Positions 61,201 through 64,000 of a stretch of DNA of 64,000 bases are shown piece by piece. The position numbers were made by a program, and so were the translations under genes. The DNA is from Zoroaster sp. YZ-2022 (lineage: Eukaryota > Echinodermata > Asteroidea > Forcipulatida > Zoroasteridae). Location: assembly GCA_029582265.1 (NCBI GenBank), contig CM055830.1, positions 33,583,172 to 33,647,171 on the forward strand, read 5' to 3'. The first letter of the stretch is position 1. Every line of letters begins with the position of its first letter. Under the pieces are notes generated by a model, which saw only the letters and a list, made by a program, of their open reading frames with translations, ran no database searches and was not told the origin of the DNA.

Positions 61201-63766
61201 CGTCGGTTCAGCTAGTGCATTGGCCAAGGTCTTTCCAGTGCTGGGCAAGAGTCTTGATCAAACCATACTTTATGTACTTAACAATGTCGATGGATTCAAT
61301 TCAAATTTATTTCCAATACTTCCTCAGTATAACAATCAATATACATAGGGAGTGTTCTATAAGTCCTTGTACGACTACATCTTCTTTACTTCCTTGCTTT
61401 TACTCTTCATATTTGGTTCCTCATTGCCAAATCATGTTTTGTATTTAATCTTATGCTGTGCGTAATATTACATTAGTTTGTTACTTTTACTACTCATATA
61501 GATTTTATTGAATTTTTGTACTGATTGTTATCATATGGAAGTTTTGGAAATAAATTGGATTGGTTTGATTTAATTTACAAGAAATTCAATAAAATCTAAG
61601 TAGCAAAAGTAACAAAATAATATACGCACAACAGTACAAAACATGATTTAGCAATGAGGAACCAAACACGATGATATAAAAGCAAGGAACTAACGAAGAA
61701 TACCCTACCCTCCCCATTTAGACAAAACAAAACAAAATACAACATAACCCCCCATTCTAAAGATGTTCCAAAGTACATGTTAAACATTACAGTAAAACAA
61801 AACAGAAAGGTAATCACATGTAAAGGCTACTGAGGGGAAAGACAAATCGATTGTGAAACAGATAACATTTATATAGTGACTTGAAGGTGGCCAGTGTCTT
61901 AGCTTCAGAAATATAATCATGTGATAATTATTATCCCATTCTTTTATGCAAATCTCAGACAATTCGAGTATTTTTTAAATTTATTTAAACATTTTTATTT
62001 TAATTTTTTTTAATAATACACATACCGGTGAAAATGAAAGACGTTCCGTTGGTTGTGAGTGGATTAACAGAAATGCCTCCTTCAATTTTTTCTCCTGTGT
62101 GAAATAAAAGTGAAATCAATGACAAACTCTTGTTTCATAAGAATTTAAGCTTCAAATAAAGTCGGTCAGTATTGGTGGATTGTTGCCCTTCACCGACTGT
62201 CTATAGAGCACTAATTTCGAGTGTCTGCTGTGAAAAAACGTAATATAATTAGAAACGATAATAAGAAATGTATTAAATGCTGACTTCTTGGATCTGGTAA
62301 AGTTTATTTGACAAAAACTGCATTATATTATAATTTACTTAAAAAGGATTGAACAAAAACTTTGCCTTTCAGTAATGTTAAATGATTTCTGTATTAGAAT
62401 ATTAGGTATTTCTGGCATTACCTGGAACCGAGAAGGTAAATGGTTTCCTTGTGGTAGTTGTACTCGTTGTTGGTAACATTGTAGTTGGTCTCAATGTGGT
62501 AGTTCCAAGTGTTGTAGTTAGTCTACCAGTATTAACTTCAGTAGTTGCTAAAATGTTACATGTAAATATACATATATTACAAAAGGTTCCTTTTAAATTA
62601 CTTTGACAGTGGGCATGTATTCTGTCCGTCATGGTTAACCATAATGCATCTAAAATTATGTATTAGACTACTGTTGTTAATCACGTTTGACGACAAGGTG
62701 TTTATCGGCAAAGGAAAGGCTTTTAAAATGGTTTGACAAATATGAAGGGACCTTTATATATTTTTCAACAAAGGCTTAATTACTTACCAGGAGGTTTTCG
62801 GCTTGGCTTTGATGTCTGTATCACAACACTTTCTCCTGTTGACATGTCTATAATAAAATTAAAAATAAAGGGATGGTGTATACTTAAAAAAATAAAACAT
62901 GAATAAATGAAAAGGTTAGAGTTGATAATACATTTGCAACAGTTAAACATTAAATTTCTGTATTATTTAGTTTAACAGTATTGTAACTTTGTGATAACCT
63001 CAAACTGCTGAACATCTGCAAATGCAAAGTTTCATTACTTACTTAGAAAGATGACGTGAAGGACAGTGTTTTTTGAAAGTAATTAAAAAAATCAATTGGC
63101 TTTTTTAACTATCATTGTTAACGTCTGTGAATAAAATTCGTTACCTTTTTAATTACATTTTTGATCAGTAATCATTGCTAAAATCCTATATCCATAAACC
63201 TCTCGTAAATTTAATCGCTAATTTGACACTTTTGCTTACGTAGCTGTTCTGTCGTAGTTGGCAATGTTGTAATAGCTCTCAACGTTGTAGTTCCAAGTGT
63301 TGTTGGTAACATTGTAGTTGGTCTCAATGTGGTAGTTGCAAGTGTCGTGGGTGGCAATGTTGTAGTAGCTCTCAGCGTTGTAGTTCCAAGTGTTGTTGGT
63401 AACATTGTAGTTGGTCTCAATGTGGTAGTTCCAAGTGTTGTGGTTTGTCTACCAGTAGTACTTTCAGTTGTTGCTAAAAATGTTAGTGTAAATATACATA
63501 TATTACAAAGGTTTCTTTTTAGATTACTTGGAAAAAGATGGGCCCCATTCAGTCTATTACAGTTTCCCATAATGCATCTTAAATATAAGGTGTTACACTG
63601 TTGCTAACCACGTGGGTTGATGGCAAGCTGTTTGCCGGCAAAGGAAATTGTTTGACAAATATGTAGGGACCTTTATATATTTTTCAACAAAGGCTTAATT
63701 ATTTACCAGGAGGTTTTCGGCTTGGCTTTGATGTCTGTATCACGACACTTTCTCCTGTTGGCATGT
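29666..63766 (-). CDS. Giant mucin-like gene, 3' part: 56 exons (Thr/Ser-rich, discoidin-like, VWC, C-terminal cystine knot)
   Basis: I assembled 56 GT-AG exons from 63766 down to the stop at 29666. Their summed length (7247 nt, two of them completing an upstream codon) leaves exactly 2,415 codons in one frame, so the chain is self-consistent. From the N side there are Thr/Ser/Pro exons typical of O-glycosylated mucin stretches, repeated 23-residue N-glycosylation cassettes, five discoidin-like (F5/8 type C) domains, one VWC domain and a CTCK domain. CTCK and VWC at the C-end are shared with gel-forming mucins and von Willebrand factor, where CTCK mediates dimerisation; discoidin modules together with CTCK also occur in insect hemocytin. 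A secreted, gel-forming or adhesive glycoprotein is the likely role (inference). No VWD domain is visible, and the signal peptide and 5' end lie beyond the window. Nearly all introns are phase 1; only those inside the discoidin and VWC domains are phase 0. Confidence 0.85.
30089..31509 (-). CDS. VWC domain in three small exons
   Basis: Exons 31472-31509, 30743-30844 and 30089-30131 encode FSGCMYNSRMYEYGEE, then DPCTRMLC, EECDLRCD and finally EEQCCPVC, which joins the CTCK exon. The C...C...CCPVC pattern is that of a von Willebrand type C module, usually placed just before the CTCK in mucins. The two internal introns are phase 0 and the outer ones phase 1. Confidence 0.85.
30974..31203. mobile_element. 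Foldback MITE family B, copy 4
   Basis: In the VWC intron. Contains 'catggcatggaatcggag', 'ataaggtcatattaccg' and the end 'tgttgaaagtctgctctgat', matching 6104-6327 and 18072-18272. Confidence 0.7.
31700..31859. repeat. 32 bp minisatellite, five exact units
   Basis: Five identical copies of gcattataaccaggggccaa + tatcatagagct follow one another between mucin-like exons 52 and 53. The exact identity points to recent expansion. Confidence 0.95.
32069..33123 (-). CDS. Two Thr-rich exons before the VWC domain
   Basis: Exons 33037-33123 (29 codons, e.g. LPTTRQTTLEQVTTTTAV) and 32069-32227 (53 codons, e.g. TVTDTQTPHVGVTTASTVEV) are phase 1 at both ends. They are Thr-dominated with few hydrophobic residues, fitting O-glycosylated linker. 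A tRNA-derived SINE lies in the intron between them. Confidence 0.8.
32295..32845 (-). mobile_element. tRNA-derived SINE: one full copy and one extra head
   Basis: Read on the minus strand, each head has a tRNA-like A box (tggccgagcggtctagcgc) and B box (gggttcgagcccc), the internal Pol III promoter of a Leu/Ser-type tRNA. The copy from about 32656 to 32295 continues through 'ccttgagcaagacacttaac' to a tail near 'gcgctatataaatctata'. The second, 32845-32660, stops after 'aagccgtaggtcccgtgtgt'. Worn relatives are at 37017-37117 and 47684-47858. Confidence 0.85.
33422..33536. repeat. G-rich minisatellite
   Basis: About ten units of 11-12 bp, first gggaggggtgt and then gggagggctgg, in the intron between exons 50 and 51. 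The plus strand is almost pure G with T/A/C spacers, so G-quadruplex formation is plausible. Confidence 0.9.
33598..34519 (-). CDS. Discoidin-like domain 1 (two exons)
   Basis: Exons 34218-34519 and 33598-33754 encode about 153 residues. The first half opens ICMENLETSP and contains VTSFRIEYVPFGS; the second runs IFTGTLSAKSDEP...RVDFYGC. The opening Cys and the closing R-x-D-F-x-G-C match the F5/8 type C (discoidin) fold, which binds sugars or lipids with surface loops. The single internal intron is phase 0 and the outer introns phase 1. This is the best-conserved of the five copies here. Confidence 0.85.
33859..33903. repeat. (TG)n/(G)n microsatellite
   Basis: About 15 TG units followed by a G run, in the intron downstream (genomic left) of the domain 1 first half-exon. 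Confidence 0.85.
34792..35370 (-). CDS. Two Thr-rich exons before discoidin-like domain 1
   Basis: Exons 35209-35370 (54 codons, e.g. TTPTEPTPGNPMVEIKTTTE) and 34792-34929 (46 codons, e.g. APGVTTHRETTTVTTV) are both phase 1-1 and rich in Thr, Val, Pro and Glu. The intron between them (34950-35060) repeats 'gtggattctatacaa' with variations. Confidence 0.8.
35637..36761 (-). CDS. Discoidin-like domain 2 (two exons)
   Basis: Exons 36484-36761 and 35637-35781 encode about 141 residues. The first half opens LCDMELSTYSS, with FKPPIAVSSLKLDVQDNEF; the second is KFQGGKEGEQIYLPKDLGEI...DVSLFGCFD. The Cys positions and the phase-0 split match domain 1, although sequence identity is low. This points to an old duplicate. 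Confidence 0.8.
37136..37421. mobile_element. Foldback MITE family C, copy 3
   Basis: Left arm agtttccggtttctggtctc and right arm gatgaccagaaaccggagac pair. It contains an A run at about 37340-37365. A SINE remnant (37017-37117, 'cagctcggccacgacactct') lies directly to its left. Confidence 0.75.
37453..37638 (-). CDS. Thr-rich exon before discoidin-like domain 2
   Basis: 62 codons, phase 1-1. Starts PIITPSTTTMVTTSTST and ends with the more charged KETTAEIIRQTVKKVTEPE. It resembles the exon at 51834-52061 (IITPSTSTVVTTSTSTITP), so both descend from one ancestor. Confidence 0.82.
38136..39012 (-). CDS. Discoidin-like domain 3 (two exons)
   Basis: Exons 38786-39012 and 38136-38295 encode about 128 residues. 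The first half opens NCAEKLTAFESKRDE, with VTLTAVKLQGDSEGNAITDF; the second is VFNVPWDIADEVPVTVSLPF...YFVDFVGCAK. It has the same phase-0 internal and phase-1 outer introns as the others. The N-terminal loops are shorter than in domain 1. Dead copies of its first half lie at 52141-52310 and 56696-56836. Confidence 0.82.
39561..39915. mobile_element. hAT-like MITE with 8 bp target duplication
   Basis: Inverted ends cagggccggatttag / ctaaatccggccctg, flanked on both sides by tgaaccaa (39553-39560 and 39916-39923). An 8 bp duplication is diagnostic of hAT. The interior repeats 'tgtggaggcccctgggcag'. It lies in the intron between exons 41 and 42 and has no transposase. Confidence 0.9.
39958..40116 (-). 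CDS. Thr-rich exon before discoidin-like domain 3
   Basis: 53 codons, phase 1-1: ITTTTSAVITTVPTTVGAIT, then KETTTTTTTSETTTKS, ending EPSPITK. It is closely related to exons 52470-52652 and 56995-57177, with which it shares the first 20 residues almost unchanged. Confidence 0.85.
40219..40287 (-). pseudogene. Dead copy of the 23-residue cassette exon
   Basis: After a good acceptor (cttgtag) the 69 nt window aligns with the cassette exons: VTYHTSIIVRPVSSKETSM against the live pattern FNGSMNVNPVTSNGTSF. It then hits an in-frame TAA and has no donor at the expected place. It is the counterpart of 42233-42301. Confidence 0.6.
40629..41432 (-). CDS. Three micro-exons, distal copy
   Basis: Exons 41382-41432 (GKPTEQTTVSTEKPIL), 41213-41251 (TEGSDVLGTSKI) and 40629-40676 (ARPSPAQTTTTTPP). 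Each is 39-51 nt and phase 1-1, with clear splice signals. This trio is repeated at 43427-43477, 43253-43291 and 42629-42697. They are short spacer peptides of a mucin-like stretch. The interspersed repeat between them starts near 40788. Confidence 0.75.
42077..42145 (-). CDS. 23-residue N-glycosylation cassette exon
   Basis: 69 nt, phase 1-1, encoding GTFNGSMNVNPV then TSNGTSFIFT. Two glycosylation sequons (NGS, NGT) lie in one short exon. Six other live copies are at 44209, 45197, 46151, 53416, 57941 and 62026. I do not recognise this module as part of a named domain. Confidence 0.8.
42233..42301 (-). pseudogene. Dead copy of the 23-residue cassette exon (donor lost)
   Basis: Exactly 69 nt after the acceptor cttgtag, encoding VTYNTSIIVRPVSSKGTSIW, then the donor GT is replaced by AA. 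The frame is still open, but the exon should not be spliced. It belongs to the 2 kb duplication shared with 40219-40287. Confidence 0.6.
42629..43477 (-). CDS. Three micro-exons, proximal copy
   Basis: Exons 43427-43477, 43253-43291 and 42629-42697 duplicate those at 40629-41432. The third is longer here (ARPRPAQTTTTTPPFSPFAP) because it keeps 21 nt absent from the other copy. Frames and splice sites are intact. Confidence 0.75.
43709..46560. repeat. 0.99 kb unit repeated three times
   Basis: Units start near 43712, 44706 and 45698 (ggaaaggcgatgaggttg). Each has 'ctgcagagatcagtagattg', a purine-rich patch 'gaaatagactcagaggagct', then a cassette exon and a Pro/Thr exon. The third unit has a deletion in the purine-rich part. 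Identity is high throughout, including introns. Confidence 0.9.
44209..46526 (-). CDS. Three pairs of cassette plus Pro/Thr exons
   Basis: Pairs, in transcription order: 46455-46526 with 46151-46219, 45503-45574 with 45197-45265, and 44510-44581 with 44209-44277. Each cassette reads GTFNGSIGVSTV then TPNETSFLFT (sequons NGS and NET). Each 72 nt partner reads GRPTSALPTTATTT then a Pro/Phe/Ser end (PPFSFSPP). All six exons are phase 1-1 with intact splice sites, one pair per 0.99 kb repeat unit. Confidence 0.82.
46847..47141 (-). CDS. Thr-rich exon and its small partner
   Basis: Exon 46992-47141 (50 codons: LPSTTEVFTTRAVTVEAP, then LTTKPTTTEKITTTKV, ending EKIVIL) and exon 46847-46894 (TGDTFNPNPTTKPKR). 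The larger exon is identical at the nucleotide level to 54981-55130 and 59436-59585, apart from bases at its very end, while the smaller one has diverged (TGAADIPEPTTLPQR in the other copies). Confidence 0.82.
47684..47858 (-). mobile_element. Worn tRNA-derived SINE head
   Basis: Minus-strand phrases tggccaagcggtctagtgc (A box-like) and gggtacgaacaccgg (broken B box), followed by 'ccttgagcaagacacttaac' and 'gggacgttaagccgtag', match the SINE at 32295-32845. An adjacent 'ttcaattcaattcaat' run at about 47950 looks like another retroelement tail. Confidence 0.65.
48107..49243 (-). CDS. Discoidin-like domain 4 (two exons)
   Basis: Exons 48984-49243 and 48107-48263 encode about 138 residues. The first half opens YCKEPLTASEQNRIAS, with FVIFDTTVRINEIKIFSQGI; the second is VFTVEQSSENTTVILSNIKE...KFGFLGCKM. 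The intron between them contains a foldback 'atcgcccgtgat' pair near 48850-48897. Phases follow the family rule. Confidence 0.8.
49754..49939 (-). CDS. Thr-rich exon before discoidin-like domain 4
   Basis: 62 codons, phase 1-1: GISTETTTEVSTTTTVPTSS, then KETTTTTVRKSETLTQKI and ending TTTGGVTTT. It differs at only a few residues from exons 55832-56017 and 60287-60472. Confidence 0.85.
50345..50597. mobile_element. MITE with 25 bp inverted ends
   Basis: Left end attcgtccctaatttgccat and right end atggcaaattagggacgaat are complementary. The phrase catagtgaccaat recurs inside the left arm. It is in an intron, with no gene. Confidence 0.75.
50673..51323 (-). CDS. Discoidin-like domain 5 (two exons)
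   Basis: Exons 51037-51323 and 50673-50835 encode about 150 residues. The first half opens YCIEGAKGTEKDRYISPV, with VTVDFEMPVRLLGVDLQGLP; the second is KTFAVLNENKVETKLFESTD...LRMAFHSCKE. The internal intron (201 bp) is the shortest of the five. Its closing motif has FHSC in place of F-x-G-C, the most divergent ending. Confidence 0.8.
51640..51777 (-). pseudogene. Relic second half of a discoidin-like domain
   Basis: After an acceptor-like tataaaatag the text aligns with second half-exons: IFESTSLLKITIEG, then, after a frame change, LLRIKKVQMNESM and VVCKPLS, ending at a good donor, cag|gtgaga, in the expected phase 1. The frame shift and an in-frame stop make it unusable. Without its first half it is a fossil. 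Confidence 0.5.
51834..56017 (-). CDS. Seven exons of tandem unit, copy 1
   Basis: In transcription order: 55832-56017 (Thr-rich), 54981-55130 (Thr-rich), 54815-54862 (TGAADIPEPTTLPQR), 54216-54287 (GKTTSALPTTSTTTRPPFSF), 53416-53484 (cassette, GSFNGSMNVNPVTSNGTSF), 52470-52652 (Thr-rich, GHPEITTTTSAVITTVP), and 51834-52061 (76 codons, SIITPSTSTVVTTSTST to KSTPALTTA). All are phase 1-1 with intact splice sites. The last ends one codon later than its twin because a different donor is used (gcag|gtagga). Confidence 0.82.
52141..52310 (-). pseudogene. Relic first half of discoidin-like domain 3 type
   Basis: Aligns with 38786-39012: GCCGAAAAGCTAACA, then ACAAACGTCGGCATC and AACTGATGTCATCATGCG. 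It carries in-frame stops (after SKRTE), an internal loss of about 60 bp, and no donor. It was already dead before the 4.5 kb duplication, since its twin at 56696-56836 shares the defects. Confidence 0.7.
53116..53389. mobile_element. Foldback MITE family C, copy 4
   Basis: Ends aaggccccaaaaagtctccgg and ccggagacttcttttggcct pair. It lies inside the 4.5 kb tandem unit between a Thr-rich exon and the cassette exon. Confidence 0.75.
56386..60472 (-). CDS. Seven exons of tandem unit, copy 2
   Basis: In transcription order: 60287-60472, 59436-59585, 59270-59317, 58674-58745, 57941-58009, 56995-57177 and 56386-56610. They match copy 1 exon for exon with almost no amino-acid change (e.g. PTTTTT for PTITTT in the last exon). 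All splice sites and phases are intact, so both copies should be used, lengthening the glycosylated region by about 310 residues. Confidence 0.82.
56696..56836 (-). pseudogene. Relic first half of discoidin-like domain 3 type, duplicated
   Basis: The copy 2 twin of 52141-52310, with a further small deletion (a bridge 'ttactggaaggaaccacggg' replaces about 28 bp). Not splice-competent. Confidence 0.65.
57641..57914. mobile_element. Foldback MITE family C, copy 5
   Basis: The twin of 53116-53389, carried along by the tandem duplication rather than by an independent insertion. Confidence 0.75.
60841..60981 (-). CDS. Thr-rich exon at the edge of the tandem unit
   Basis: 47 codons, phase 1-1: STSTTVGSSSTTSAPPASTT then IVTTPAGTTTTETTITKST. 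Its 3' part is the truncated third copy of the unit's terminal exon (AGTTTTETT, KSTPALTT); its 5' part is unrelated. The hybrid suggests that the duplication breakpoint fell inside an exon without damaging the frame. Confidence 0.8.
61370..61700. repeat. Imperfect inverted repeat with long arms
   Basis: ccttgcttttactcttcata / atatttggttcctcattgcc on the left are mirrored by ggcaatgagg-type and tgatataaaagcaagg sequence on the right. Inner arms pair around gattttattgaattt and aaattcaataaaatc. A short aataaattggattggtttg stretch in the middle resembles a LINE tail. No gene. Confidence 0.55.
62026..62094 (-). CDS. Divergent 23-residue cassette exon
   Basis: 69 nt, phase 1-1: EKIEGGISVNPLTTNGTSFIFT follows a split glycine or similar codon. 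The front has drifted from the other copies (no NGS sequon), but the back half NGTSFIFT is unchanged, as is the exon length, which argues for constraint on that part. Confidence 0.78.
62422..62847 (-). CDS. Micro-exon and Thr-rich exon, copy A
   Basis: Exons 62788-62847 (MSTGESVVIQTSKPSRKPP) and 62422-62547 (TTEVNTGRLTTTLGTTTLRP, ending KPFTFSVP). Both are phase 1-1. They are duplicated at 63707-63766 and 63240-63473. Confidence 0.8.
63240..63766 (-). CDS. Micro-exon and Thr-rich repeat exon, copy B (most 5' exons in the window)
   Basis: Exon 63707-63766 (MPTGESVVIQTSKPSRKPP) and exon 63240-63473 (78 codons). The latter has an internal tandem repeat of about 30 residues: TTLGTTTLRPTTMLPT followed by a RATTTLP-type half, twice. 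Copy A has only one such unit. The gene continues beyond the right edge of the window. Confidence 0.8.
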
Positions 63767-64000
63767 CTATAATAAAATTTAAAATAAAGGGATGGAAAGA
63801 CAGTTTTTTTTTTAAAGTAATTAAAAAAAATTAATTGGCTTTTTGAATTCTCATTGATGACGTCAGACTTGATAAGATGTTTTAAACATTCAAACATTAC
63901 ATATTTATATTCATTTGTTTAATACTTATTGTGGTTTCATTGTGCCTTGTTGTGTTTTTGTATAAAGCTACACAGATTTACAACCATAAATAGTTAATAA

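Noticed and set aside
1..64000. CRISPR array, prokaryotic operon or phage-like system
   Set aside because: No regular spacer-repeat pattern, ribosome binding sites or compact gene runs; the gene structures are clearly those of an animal nucleus.

Overview
This window is animal nuclear DNA. It has large split genes with GT-AG introns, long AT-rich introns, and many short inverted-repeat transposons and tRNA-derived repeats. The gene types (a collagen-C1q protein, a metazoan SNAPC1, an intronless class A GPCR, and a mucin-like gene mixing discoidin, VWC and cystine-knot modules) and the SINE style suggest a marine invertebrate deuterostome, most likely an echinoderm. That assignment is inference; nothing here names the species.

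Layout. (1) 3623-20568, minus strand: SNAPC1, a subunit of the complex that drives snRNA transcription. Eight coding exons join without a frame break to give 720 residues, about twice the human length, because of a long basic AT-hook tail. A probable untranslated leader exon lies at about 23194-23330. (2) 10116-14500, plus strand: a secreted collagen-C1q-domain gene with its own CCAAT/TATA promoter, nested inside the 9.8 kb fifth intron of SNAPC1. (3) 26350-27303, plus strand: a single-exon orphan rhodopsin-class GPCR. (4) 29666 to beyond 63766, minus strand: the 3' portion of a giant mucin-like gene, with 56 exons in the window. Their lengths and phases close exactly on one 2,414-codon frame. 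From N to C it contains Thr/Ser/Pro exons, a repeated 23-residue N-glycosylation cassette, five discoidin-like (F5/8C) domains each split by one phase-0 intron, a VWC domain, and a C-terminal cystine knot.

The mucin-like gene is growing by internal duplication. It holds a nearly identical 4.5 kb tandem pair (51.8-60.8 kb), a triple 0.99 kb array (43.7-46.6 kb), an older 2 kb pair (40.2-43.5 kb), and a pair at 62.4-63.8 kb. Dead copies of both the discoidin half-exons and the 23-residue cassette remain in its introns. Almost every internal exon is phase 1-1, so copies can be gained, lost or skipped without breaking the frame.

Mobile DNA is dense. It includes two hAT-like MITEs with intact 8 bp target duplications, TA- and TTAA-flanked MITEs, a five-copy and a four-copy foldback family, a perfect 125 bp-arm foldback carrying a tRNA-like B box, and a tRNA-headed SINE. 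The 5' end of the mucin-like gene lies outside the window.
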